Shown here one piece after another: positions 5,754 through 10,933 of a stretch of 64,000 nucleotides of DNA (position 1 is the stretch's first letter; every line of letters starts with the position of its first letter). The stretch covers positions 1 through 64,000 of the IMG/VR virus record IMGVR_UViG_3300042987_003051, one strand, 5' to 3'. Source of the stretch: a virus. The position numbers were made by a program, and so were the translations under genes. The notes beneath the pieces are model-generated. The model did no database searches. It was not told where the DNA came from and worked only from the letters and a program-made list of their open reading frames with translations.

Positions 5754-6257
5754 ATGAAAAACAAACATCATATCATTCCAAGATATATGGGTGGTAGCGA
5801 TTCTCCAGAAAATTTAGTTGAAGTAACTTTGACACAACACGCTATGTTTCATTATTGTAACTGGCGTCTTTGGGGAAATAAAGAAGATGAGATTGCTTGG
5901 AAAGCTCTTTCGGGGCAAATCTCCATAGAAGATGTTATCCTTGAATCAAGAAGACTTGGTGGGCGCAATAGTCATATCAAGCATCCTGAAATGAGACATA
6001 AAAATCTCAAAAGAACAGGAAATCCTCACACACTATGGAGAGGTACTCCAGTTGAAAGAAGAGAAGAAATTTCTAAAAAAGTTCAAAAAACAAAAGGCAC
6101 TGAAATTAAGTGTGTTAATAATTTAACTGGAGAAATTAATTCTTTTCCTTCATTAAAATCTGCTAGAAGTTATTACCAAATTGGTATGACTACTATTAGA
6201 AAATTGTATTCTGGAGAAATAAATTCTTATAATGGAATTTCTGTAATTAAATCTTAA
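5754..6257 (+). CDS. Free-standing HNH homing endonuclease, relative of the psbA intron nuclease
   Basis: 167 residues. The N-terminal HNH-type motif KHHIIPRYMGGSDSPENLVEV plus HAMFHYCNW is nearly the same as in the nuclease encoded in psbA intron 1 (31581), over about 60 residues. The C-terminal part (CVNNLTGEINSFPSLKSA..) resembles NUMOD1-like DNA-binding modules that fix target specificity. It sits between tRNA-Glu and tRNA-Asn, ends 4 nt before tRNA-Asn, and has its own late promoter. It is probably a mobile gene that entered the tRNA region. Confidence 0.88.
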   Translation: MKNKHHIIPRYMGGSDSPENLVEVTLTQHAMFHYCNWRLWGNKEDEIAWKALSGQISIEDVILESRRLGGRNSHIKHPEMRHKNLKRTGNPHTLWRGTPVERREEISKKVQKTKGTEIKCVNNLTGEINSFPSLKSARSYYQIGMTTIRKLYSGEINSYNGISVIKS

Positions 6258-6261
6258 ACGA

Positions 6262-6341
6262 TGGGATATAGCATAACGGAAATGCAGCTGGCTGTTAACC
6301 AGTGTCGGAAGACAATGTAGGTTCGAATCCTACTATCCCAG
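6262..6341 (+). tRNA. trnN-GUU: tRNA-Asn (GTT) with a long variable arm
   Basis: Acceptor TGGGATA/TATCCCA, D-arm GCA/TGC, anticodon loop CTGTTAA in GCTGG/CCAGT, T-arm GTAGG/CCTAC, discriminator G. The variable region is 13 nt (GTCGGAAGACAAT) with a GTC/GAC stem. A canonical tRNA-Asn has about 5 nt, so this is a class II frame with an Asn anticodon. Confidence 0.85.
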
Positions 6342-6363
6342 TTGCCTACATAAGGCATAACAA

Positions 6364-6435
6364 CGGGGTGTAAGTCAGAGGTAGACGGCTTGCTTTGGGA
6401 GCAAGAAGGCAGAGGTTCGATCCCTCTCACCCCGA
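6364..6435 (+). tRNA. trnP-UGG: tRNA-Pro (TGG)
   Basis: Acceptor CGGGGTG/CACCCCG, anticodon loop TTTGGGA in CTTGC/GCAAG, T-arm with loop TTCGATC, discriminator A. Confidence 0.93.
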
Positions 6436-6439
6436 CTTT

Positions 6440-6513
6440 GGGGACATATCTCCAATTGGTAGAGCACATGCCTGAAGAGCATGGTGTTATCGGTTCAAAT
6501 CCGATTGTTCCCT
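6440..6513 (+). tRNA. trnF-GAA: tRNA-Phe (GAA)
   Basis: Acceptor GGGGACA/TGTTCCC, anticodon loop CTGAAGA in CATGC/GCATG, T-arm ATCGG/CCGAT. Confidence 0.9.
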
Positions 6514-6540
6514 CTTACTCTTAAAGTGGAATTCACAATA

Positions 6541-6669
6541 GGGTTCAACTTGATAAAGTAGTTTTAGATAGGTGTGCTGAACCCACACTGATAAGAACCT
6601 CCCTCGTAAGGAAGTCTTCTTGTACAAAACATCGAGTCTATGAAGAGTGGGATCATTCCCCACCGAGGG
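6541..6669 (+). ncRNA. Structured non-coding RNA between tRNAs
   Basis: There is no ORF here. Domain 1 is a 7-bp stem GGGTTCA (6541-6547) / TGAACCC (6578-6584), whose loop contains TAGTTTTAGATAGG, like the core of the tRNA-like RNAs near 11 kb. Domain 2 is CCCTCG (6601-6606) / CGAGGG (6664-6669), enclosing TCTTC (6615-6619) / GAAGA (6642-6646) stacked on GTGGG (6647-6651) / CCCAC (6659-6663). T4 also makes stable small RNAs beside its tRNAs, which is a possible parallel. Confidence 0.45.
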
Positions 6670-6676
6670 TACACAA

Positions 6677-6748
6677 AGGAATGTAGCTCAGTGGTAGAGC
6701 ACTCGGCTGATAACCGAGCGGTCACGAGTTCAAATCTCGTCATTCCTA
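6677..6748 (+). tRNA. trnI-GAU: tRNA-Ile (GAT)
   Basis: Acceptor AGGAATG/CATTCCT, D-arm GCTC/GAGC, anticodon loop CTGATAA in CTCGG/CCGAG, T-arm ACGAG/CTCGT, discriminator A. All helices are perfect. Confidence 0.95.
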
Positions 6749-6806
6749 TTGGTTGCGTTAAATAGAATTGGATAATATCCTTTTCGACTCAAACAGCGAC
6801 CATTAA

Positions 6807-6890
6807 GGAAGATTGGCAGAGTGGTTAATGCAGCGGTTTGCTAAACCGTGGGGCTAAACACCCCCGTTGGTTCGAATCCAACATCTTCCG
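6807..6890 (+). tRNA. trnS-GCU: tRNA-Ser (GCT)
   Basis: Class II. Acceptor GGAAGAT/ATCTTCC, anticodon loop TTGCTAA in GCGGT/ACCGT, variable arm GGGG..CCCC, discriminator G. The spacer before it (6749-6806) can pair GGTTGC with GCGACC. Confidence 0.94.
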
Positions 6891-6894
6891 CCTT

Positions 6895-6979
6895 GGAGAG
6901 TTGTCCGAGTGGATTATGGTGAGATCTTGGAAAGGTCTTGGGCGTAAAAACCCCAGAGGTTCGAATCCTCTACTCTCCG
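6895..6979 (+). tRNA. trnS-GGA: tRNA-Ser (GGA)
   Basis: Class II. Acceptor GGAGAGT/ACTCTCC, anticodon loop TTGGAAA in AGATC/GGTCT, long variable arm, discriminator G. It starts 4 nt after tRNA-Ser(GCT). Confidence 0.94.
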
Positions 6980-6983
6980 TTTT

Positions 6984-7055
6984 GGCAGTATAGTTCAGTG
7001 GTAGAACAGAAGATTCATACCCTTCTCGTCGGTGGTTCAATTCCACCTACTGTCA
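6984..7055 (+). tRNA. tRNA with CAT anticodon (Met or Ile2)
   Basis: Acceptor GGCAGTA/TACTGTC, D-arm GTTC/GAAC, loop TTCATAC in GAAGA/CCTTC (one mismatch next to the loop), T-arm GTGG/CCAC. CAT could be elongator Met or lysidine-modified Ile. Confidence 0.85.
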
Positions 7056-7056
7056 T

Positions 7057-7130
7057 GTGTAGGTAGCATAAATGGTTAATGCACCTGATTGTGAATCAGG
7101 TTTATGCGGGTTCAAGTCCCGTCCTACACC
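7057..7130 (+). tRNA. trnH-GUG: tRNA-His (GTG)
   Basis: Acceptor GTGTAGG/CCTACAC, anticodon loop TTGTGAA in a CTGAT/ATCAG-type stem, discriminator C as expected for His. The base before position 1 is T, so the usual G-1 is not encoded in the usual register. Confidence 0.92.
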
Positions 7131-7132
7131 CC

Positions 7133-7206
7133 GCCCGATTAGCTCAGTGGTCTAGAGCAATTGTCTAGTAAACAATAGGTCGTCAGTTCAAATCTGACAT
7201 TGGGCT
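7133..7206 (+). tRNA. trnT-AGU: tRNA-Thr (AGT)
   Basis: Acceptor GCCCGAT/ATTGGGC, D-arm GCTC/GAGC, perfect anticodon stem ATTGT/ACAAT with loop CTAGTAA. This gives anticodon AGT, an A34 that is unusual for a bacterial or phage Thr tRNA. T-arm GTCAG/CTGAC. Confidence 0.88.
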
Positions 7207-7210
7207 TCGG

Positions 7211-7285
7211 GTTCCAGTCGCCAAGTGGATTTAAGGCAAGAGATTGCAAATCTCTCATTCGTCGGTTCAAATCCGACCTGGAACT
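7211..7285 (+). tRNA. trnC-GCA: tRNA-Cys (GCA)
   Basis: Acceptor GTTCCAG/CTGGAAC, D-arm GCC/GGC with a large loop, anticodon loop TTGCAAA in AGAGA/TCTCT, T-arm GTCGG/CCGAC. Confidence 0.92.
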
Positions 7286-7290
7286 CTCAT

Positions 7291-7361
7291 TGGGGAATCG
7301 TCTAATGGCAGGACACCGCCCTTTGAAGGCGTTTATCTAGGTTCGAGTCCTAGTTCCCCAG
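7291..7361 (+). tRNA. trnQ-UUG: tRNA-Gln (TTG)
   Basis: Acceptor TGGGGAA/TTCCCCA with a weak T1-A72 pair typical of Gln. Anticodon loop CTTTGAA in CGCC/GGCG, T-arm CTAGG/CCTAG, discriminator G. Confidence 0.93.
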
Positions 7362-7364
7362 CCA

Positions 7365-7439
7365 GTCCGTGTAGCGCAATTGGTAGGAGGCACTATCTTG
7401 AGGGGGTAGACAGTGCGGGTTCAAATCCCGCCACGGACA
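7365..7439 (+). tRNA. trnL-GAG: tRNA-Leu (GAG) with short variable loop
   Basis: Acceptor GTCCGTG/CACGGAC, anticodon loop TTGAGGG in CTATC/GGTAG, variable region only ACAGT, T-arm GCGGG/CCCGC, discriminator A. It belongs to a family of four similar Leu tRNAs in this region. Confidence 0.87.
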
Positions 7440-7440
7440 T

Positions 7441-7460
7441 TGCCAGTTTCCGAACTGGCA
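7441..7460 (+). other. Stable 8-bp hairpin between tRNAs
   Basis: TGCCAGTT (7441-7448), loop TCCG, AACTGGCA (7453-7460). No T tract follows, so it is more likely a processing or spacer structure than a terminator. Confidence 0.5.
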
Positions 7461-7468
7461 CATCACTC

Positions 7469-7497
7469 TTGACCTTCGGGGCAATCGGTGGTATTCT
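7469..7497 (+). promoter_or_regulatory. Sigma70-type promoter inside the tRNA region
   Basis: TTGACC (7469-7474), 17 nt, TATTCT (7492-7497), upstream of tRNA-Leu(TAG). The GGTGGTATTCTAA block is repeated at 4708-4720 without a good -35. Confidence 0.6.
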
Positions 7498-7511
7498 AAG
7501 TAAGTGATTGA

Positions 7512-7585
7512 GGGCGTGTAGCGCAACGGTAGGAGGCAATAGACTTAGGATCTATACAGTGGAGGTTCGAATCCTCTCACGCCCA
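7512..7585 (+). tRNA. trnL-UAG: tRNA-Leu (TAG) with short variable loop
   Basis: Acceptor GGGCGTG/CACGCCC, anticodon loop CTTAGGA in ATAGA/TCTAT, variable region ACAGT, T-arm GGAGG/CCTCT, discriminator A. Confidence 0.88.
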
Positions 7586-7590
7586 CTCCT

Positions 7591-7661
7591 GGGAGCATAG
7601 CTTAATGGTAGAGCGGCCTGCTTATAACGGGTTGGTCTGGGTTCAATTCCCAGTGTTCCTA
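7591..7661 (+). tRNA. trnI-UAU: tRNA-Ile (TAT)
   Basis: Acceptor GGGAGCA/TGTTCCT (with G-T pairs), anticodon loop CTTATAA in GCCTG/CGGGT, T-arm CTGGG/CCCAG, discriminator A. Reads AUA. Confidence 0.88.
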
Positions 7662-7688
7662 TTGGCAATCTTAGAATTGTCGTTTAAT

Positions 7689-7763
7689 GTCCGTGTAGCG
7701 CAATCGGTAGGAGGCAACAGACTTAAAATCTGTACAGTGCGAGTTCGAATCTCGCCACGGACA
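7689..7763 (+). tRNA. trnL-UAA: tRNA-Leu (TAA) with short variable loop
   Basis: Acceptor GTCCGTG/CACGGAC, the same as the GAG isoacceptor. Anticodon loop CTTAAAA in ACAGA/TCTGT, variable ACAGT, T-arm GCGAG/CTCGC, discriminator A. Confidence 0.9.
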
Positions 7764-7766
7764 TAT

Positions 7767-7840
7767 GCTGGTGTAGCGCAACGGTAGGAGGCAACCGACT
7801 CAAAATCGGTACAGTGTGGGTTCGAATCCCTCCACCAGCA
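7767..7840 (+). tRNA. trnL-CAA: tRNA-Leu (CAA) with short variable loop
   Basis: Acceptor GCTGGTG/CACCAGC, anticodon loop CTCAAAA in ACCGA/TCGGT, variable ACAGT, T-loop TTCGAAT, discriminator A. It follows tRNA-Leu(TAA) after 3 nt. Confidence 0.9.
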
Positions 7841-7930
7841 TTCCATCGGCAGATGGAAAGGCGAATTTAGGTGATGCATCACTTATAGGAGCCTGGAACG
7901 ATTATCAATGGTTCGATTCCCTTCGCTCTG
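7841..7930 (+). ncRNA. Hairpin plus tRNA remnant
   Basis: A perfect hairpin TTCCATC GGCA GATGGAA (7841-7858) is followed by a stretch with a T-arm-like AATGG TTCGATT CCCTT (7907-7923). GGCGAA (7860-7865) can pair with TTCGCT (7922-7927), but this competes with the T-stem. No D-arm or anticodon arm forms; instead there is a GTGATGCATCAC palindrome. I read it as a decayed tRNA or tRNA-derived RNA. Confidence 0.35.
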
Positions 7931-7959
7931 GTGAGGTGATAAAAGTTCCTTAATTTTTT

Positions 7960-8034
7960 GTTGGGTTGGTCTAATGGTAAGATGCAGGTCTCCAAAACCT
8001 TGCGATGGGAGTTCAAATCTCTCACCCTTCGCCA
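7960..8034 (+). tRNA. trnW-CCA: tRNA-Trp (CCA), CCA end encoded
   Basis: Anticodon loop CTCCAAA in CAGGT/ACCTT, D-arm TCT/AGA, T-arm GGGAG/CTCTC, discriminator G followed by CCA. The acceptor GTTGGGT/ACCCTTC has two T-T mismatches, so it is weak. Confidence 0.82.
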
Positions 8035-8037
8035 CAT

Positions 8038-8112
8038 GCCCTGGTAACTCAGTGGAAGAGTGCTTCGCTACGAACGAAGAAGACGGGGGTTCAAATCCCT
8101 CTCAGGGTGCCA
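8038..8112 (+). tRNA. trnR-ACG: tRNA-Arg (ACG), CCA end encoded
   Basis: Acceptor GCCCTGG/TCAGGGT, anticodon loop CTACGAA in CTTCG/CGAAG, T-arm GGGGG/CCCTC, discriminator G and then CCA. Confidence 0.9.
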
Positions 8113-8118
8113 TTACAA

Positions 8119-8126
8119 TCTAAATA
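8119..8126 (+). promoter_or_regulatory. Late-promoter-like box
   Basis: TCTAAATA, 20 nt upstream of the HNH start at 8146. Confidence 0.45.
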
Positions 8127-8145
8127 CGGTAGGTGCAAAAGAATC

Positions 8146-8616
8146 ATGGAATTAGTAGAACCACATTCAACAATATTGGTTCTGAACAGTTCTTATGAAC
8201 CATTACATTTTACAAACTGGAAACGTGCAATTGTTCTTCTCTTCAAAGAGAAAGCAAAATTGATTACTAAACGTGTCATTCGTTTAGTCAGTTATGTGAA
8301 AATTCCTTTCACTCGTGGTAAAGACTCTTATCCTACAAGAGCACTTATCTATAAACGAGATGATCATGAATGTCAATATTGTGGATCTAAAAAAGATTTG
8401 ACGATTGACCATGTGATTCCACGATCTAGAGGTGGACAAGATACCTGGGAAAACCTTGTTGCTTGCTGCTATAAATGTAATCTGAAGAAAGGAAATCATC
8501 TTCTCTCCGAAACAAATATGACTTTGAAGAAAACTCCAGAAGCACCTTTCAACCGTGTTTATTTGGATCTTCAAAAAAGTCGGGTTTCTGAATGGAGAGA
8601 GTATGTAATTGGTTGA
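8146..8616 (+). CDS. HNH endonuclease (cyanobacterial HNH_5-like)
   Basis: 156 residues; ATG at 8146, because an in-frame extension to 8005 runs through tRNAs. The N-terminal part ILVLNSSYEPLHFTNWKRAI and the HNH core CQYCGSKKDLTIDHVIPRSRGG..ENLVACCYKCN match the HNH family common in cyanobacteria. Two CxxC pairs bind Zn and DH/N/H form the metal finger. It could be a host-derived nuclease or a homing gene. It lies in the tRNA region between tRNA-Arg and the promoter at 8645. Confidence 0.88.
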   Translation: MELVEPHSTILVLNSSYEPLHFTNWKRAIVLLFKEKAKLITKRVIRLVSYVKIPFTRGKDSYPTRALIYKRDDHECQYCGSKKDLTIDHVIPRSRGGQDTWENLVACCYKCNLKKGNHLLSETNMTLKKTPEAPFNRVYLDLQKSRVSEWREYVIG

Positions 8617-8644
8617 GGACGGTTTCGGAACTGTCATAAGGTAG

Positions 8645-8673
8645 TTGACAAAACATCCTATATACCCTATAGT
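8645..8673 (+). promoter_or_regulatory. Sigma70-type promoter
   Basis: TTGACA (8645-8650), 17 nt, TATAGT (8668-8673). The predicted start, about 8680, opens a leader with a GGGGTTT (8687-8693) / AAACCCC (8700-8706) hairpin before tRNA-Met. A GACGGTT/AACTGTC hairpin lies just upstream. Confidence 0.8.
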
Positions 8674-8713
8674 ATAAAGGTAATCGGGGGTTTCACCTTA
8701 AACCCCTCAACAA

Positions 8714-8785
8714 CGTGGGGAAGTGTAACGGTTGCACAGAAGTCTCATAAGCTTCAGGAAGGAGGTTCAATTCCTCCCCCCGCCA
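8714..8785 (+). tRNA. tRNA with CAT anticodon, initiator-like acceptor
   Basis: Anticodon loop CTCATAA in GAAGT/GCTTC, D-arm GTG/CAC, T-arm GGAGG/CCTCC. The acceptor CGTGGGG/CCCCGCC has an unpaired C1-C72, reminiscent of initiator tRNAs, but the anticodon stem lacks the three G-C pairs of fMet. Isotype (initiator, elongator, Ile2) is uncertain. Confidence 0.85.
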
Positions 8786-8787
8786 TT

Positions 8788-8869
8788 GGAAATCGATAGA
8801 TTTCCATATAAAAAAGTGATAGAGGGTAAGTCACCGTTATATCCTTATGAGGTATATCACACTTACTCC
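8788..8869 (+). ncRNA. Structured repeat RNA, copy 2 (pseudoknot-like)
   Basis: Second copy of the element at 3756. Hairpin 1 is GGAAATC GATA GATTTCC (8788-8805), different bases from copy 1 but still paired. The main stem is GTGATA (8816-8821) / TATCAC (8855-8860). GGGTAAGT (8824-8831) is complementary to ACTTACTC (8861-8868). It again starts 3 nt after a tRNA and ends shortly before a tRNA-like sequence. Confidence 0.55.
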
Positions 8870-8875
8870 ATCATG

Positions 8876-8947
8876 CCTTGGGTAGTCTAGTGGTCAGGAC
8901 AGGCAGACAATGCACTTGGAGTTCGGGTTCGATTCCCGACCTGAGGA
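8876..8947 (+). ncRNA. tRNA-like sequence without anticodon stem
   Basis: Acceptor CCTTGGG/CCTGAGG, D-arm GTC/GAC and T-arm TCGGG TTCGATT CCCGA are good, and the total length (72 nt) is normal. The 21 nt between D- and T-arms (8902-8922) form no 5-bp anticodon stem and give no loop with U33. It is either a pseudo-tRNA or a further tRNA mimic. Confidence 0.45.
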
Positions 8948-8954
8948 AAAAATT

Positions 8955-9026
8955 GGGAGGTTAACTCAGCGGTAGAGTTCTTGCCTTACAAGCAAGCAGT
9001 CACTGGTTCGAATCCAGTACTTCCCA
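8955..9026 (+). tRNA. trnV-UAC: tRNA-Val (TAC)
   Basis: Acceptor GGGAGGT/ACTTCCC, D-arm ACTC/GAGT, anticodon loop CTTACAA in CTTGC/GCAAG, T-arm ACTGG/CCAGT, discriminator A. Confidence 0.94.
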
Positions 9027-9042
9027 TCACCTTCGGGTGTAT

Positions 9043-9104
9043 AAGATGAGGCAGCAATCTTACACGCACTAAACGTTAAATTTAGCCAGCCAAAAACTCA
9101 TCTT
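9043..9104 (+). ncRNA. Hairpin element H2 upstream of the Ro-like gene
   Basis: 8-bp stem AAGATGAG (9043-9050) / CTCATCTT (9097-9104). The loop begins CAGCAATCTTAC after one G and ends with five A. Same design as H1, with different stem bases. Confidence 0.55.
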
Positions 9105-9109
9105 GTCTA

Positions 9110-9173
9110 AAGTTGATTCAGCAGAACAATGTCTCCAACATCTTCTGTGAAATCGACAATTCACAATCAACTT
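9110..9173 (+). ncRNA. Hairpin element H3 in the leader of the Ro-like gene
   Basis: 9-bp stem AAGTTGATT (9110-9118) / AATCAACTT (9165-9173), loop beginning CAGCA. The 3' strand touches the GGAG ribosome-binding site (9174-9177) of the gene at 9186. The ATG at 9129 that would extend the ORF lies inside this loop and is not used in this model. Confidence 0.55.
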
Positions 9174-9185
9174 GGAGAAAACATC

Positions 9186-10649
9186 ATGACTTTCATTACT
9201 GCTCTCGAAACTCAAATGAACGACACCGTGACCGCAAACGGTGCAAAATCTTATAAGTCCACGCTGAACAAGTGTCTGGATTTGTTTGGAAAAATTGGTG
9301 CTTGCCGTAACAATGTCAATCAGGCACAAAAACTGTTCGCCCATGCGTATGCTGAGAATCCTGAGACTGCAACTCGTATTCTCTTCTGGGCACGGGATAT
9401 TCGTGGTGGTCAGGGAGAACGTGCTGTTTTCCGTCAACTATTCAAATATCTTGTAGAGGAAAATGGTGAAATCGGTCAAAAACTGGTTTCTCTGGTTCCT
9501 GTCTATGGACGCTGGGATGACCTGCTCGTTCTGGAAAACACTTCTGCATGGGAAACTGTGCTGAATGTAATTCAGACTCAACTGAACGTGGATCGCATCT
9601 CTTACAAGGCAGGAGAATCCGTTTCTCTGCTTGCCAAGTGGTTGCCTTCTATCAACGCTTCCAGCAAGGACACCAAGCGTCTTGGTCGCAAGATTGCAGA
9701 GCATCTTGGACTGACTGAGCGTGAGTATCGTAAGATTCTGAGCAATCTGCGTACTCATATCAATGTCGTTGAGAAGGCGATGTGCTCTAAGGAGTGGTCT
9801 GCAATTGACTATTCCAAAGTACCTTCTCGTGCATCTTTCATGTACCGCAAGGCATTTGCAAAGCAAGATGGCACTCGTTACCAAGAGTATCTGAATGCTG
9901 TTTCAAAAGGTGAAGCAAAGATCAACGCTGCAACTCTGTACCCTTACGATATTGTCGAACAATATCTCTACAAGGGTGCTCGAAATGACAAGACTATCGA
10001 CCTGCAGTGGGAAGCACTTCCTAACTACATGGAAGGTAAGGAGTTCAACGGACTCGTTGTTGCAGACGTTTCTGGTTCTATGATGGGTCGTCCTATGGCA
10101 GTGTCTATCTCTCTTGCAATGTATATTGCAGAGCGTAATACTGCTCAAGTGTGGAAGAACAAGTTCCTGACTTTCTCTGAACGTCCTGAACTTCAATCCA
10201 TTGTTGGTTCTACCATCGGTTCTCGGATTGGTAATCTTTCCCGTGCTGCTTGGCAAATGAATACTGACCTCATGGCAGTGTTCAAGACTGTTCTTGATGC
10301 CGGGGTAAAGAATAATGTTTCCGCAGAGGACATGCCTCAAAAACTGATCATTGTCTCTGACATGCAGTTTGACCAGTGCTGCCGCTCTAACAAGCGAAGC
10401 AACTTTGAGCAAATTCAAAAACTCTACCGTAAGGCAGGGTATGAAATGCCTCAACTGGTCTTCTGGAATGTAAACTCTTATGGTGATGTTCCAATCAAAG
10501 CACATGATACTGGTACCTGCCTTGTGTCTGGTTGCAGTCCTTCAATTCTGAAGTCCGTGCTTACTGACAGTGTTCTCACTCCAGTTGACACGATGAACGA
10601 TGCGGTGTATGATGAGCGTTATGCACCAATTGGCGAAGTGTTCGCCTGA
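9186..10649 (+). CDS. Ro60/TROVE-like RNA-binding protein (DUF2828 type, vWA domain)
   Basis: 487 residues, ATG at 9186 behind GGAG. An N-terminal helical part holds the DUF2828-type signature ARDIRGGQGERAVFRQ and VYGRWDDLLVL. The C-terminal half is a von Willebrand A domain with the MIDAS motif DVSGSM (near 10067-10084) and later IIVSDMQFD. Helical ring plus MIDAS-bearing vWA is the architecture of Ro60/Rsr, the RNA-binding ring that holds Y RNAs and misfolded RNAs. Kinship of DUF2828 to Ro60 is my inference. Codon use is G/C-richer than the flanking small genes. The gene lies inside the tRNA region and is flanked on both sides by the hairpin family and by tRNA-like RNAs, which suggests it binds them. 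It could also be an uncharacterised vWA protein unrelated to RNA. Confidence 0.72.
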   Translation: MTFITALETQMNDTVTANGAKSYKSTLNKCLDLFGKIGACRNNVNQAQKLFAHAYAENPETATRILFWARDIRGGQGERAVFRQLFKYLVEENGEIGQKLVSLVPVYGRWDDLLVLENTSAWETVLNVIQTQLNVDRISYKAGESVSLLAKWLPSINASSKDTKRLGRKIAEHLGLTEREYRKILSNLRTHINVVEKAMCSKEWSAIDYSKVPSRASFMYRKAFAKQDGTRYQEYLNAVSKGEAKINAATLYPYDIVEQYLYKGARNDKTIDLQWEALPNYMEGKEFNGLVVADVSGSMMGRPMAVSISLAMYIAERNTAQVWKNKFLTFSERPELQSIVGSTIGSRIGNLSRAAWQMNTDLMAVFKTVLDAGVKNNVSAEDMPQKLIIVSDMQFDQCCRSNKRSNFEQIQKLYRKAGYEMPQLVFWNVNSYGDVPIKAHDTGTCLVSGCSPSILKSVLTDSVLTPVDTMNDAVYDERYAPIGEVFA

Positions 10650-10664
10650 TAAGTGTGAGGGGGG

Positions 10665-10694
10665 TTGACAATCTCTTCTCCCCTCTGCTAAGAT
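10665..10694 (+). promoter_or_regulatory. Sigma70-type promoter for the tRNA-like RNA array
   Basis: TTGACA (10665-10670), 18 nt, TAAGAT (10689-10694). The predicted start, about 10701, coincides with the beginning of hairpin H4. The -35 lies in the loop of a GAGGGG (10657-10662) / CCCCTC (10680-10685) stem. Confidence 0.72.
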
Positions 10695-10703
10695 AAAAAG
10701 ACA

Positions 10704-10758
10704 AAGATGGTTCAGCGACACTAAAAAATTACACTGAAATGTAACTAAAATCCATCTT
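10704..10758 (+). ncRNA. Hairpin element H4
   Basis: 7-bp stem AAGATGG (10704-10710) / CCATCTT (10752-10758), extended by TT/AA past a bulge. The loop begins with CAGC. It is the first transcribed structure after the promoter and ends 8 nt before the tRNA-like RNA at 10766. Confidence 0.5.
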
Positions 10759-10765
10759 GATACAC

Positions 10766-10877
10766 GGGGAGGTAGCTCAGTTGGTAGAGCAACCGTCTAT
10801 AAAACCATCTTGTATAAGATGTATCTGCAATTAATACTAAAAACAGTTTGTCGTAAGTTCAATTCTTACCCTCCCCT
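10766..10877 (+). ncRNA. tRNA-like RNA 1 with replaced anticodon arm
   Basis: The acceptor GGGGAGG/CCTCCCC (perfect 7 bp), D-arm GCTC/GAGC with TTGGTA loop and T-arm GTAAG TTCAATT CTTAC are all canonical. Between D- and T-stems are 62 nt instead of about 23. They contain a 6-bp hairpin CATCTT GTAT AAGATG (10806-10821) followed by CTGCAATTA. If the insert were a 39-nt intron, a stem ACCGT/ACAGT with one mismatch and loop CTATAAA (TAT) would remain, so an interrupted tRNA-Ile cannot be excluded. Confidence 0.55.
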
Positions 10878-10881
10878 CTTA

Positions 10882-10928
10882 TAGATGATTCAGCAATTCT
10901 CCGCTGCTTATGCAAACAAAATCATCTA
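10882..10928 (+). ncRNA. Hairpin element H5
   Basis: 9-bp stem TAGATGATT (10882-10890) / AATCATCTA (10920-10928), loop beginning CAGCAATT. It starts 5 nt after tRNA-like RNA 1 and ends 6 nt before tRNA-like RNA 2. Confidence 0.6.
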
Positions 10929-10933
10929 GTTTC

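Noticed and set aside
7244-7882. Long ORFs across the tRNA genes on both strands
   Set aside because: They run through several tRNAs in succession, and their apparent codons are tRNA arms.
9129-9185. Start of the Ro-like protein at ATG 9129
   Set aside because: The extra 19 codons lie inside hairpin H3 and have no ribosome-binding site. ATG 9186 has GGAG at proper distance.
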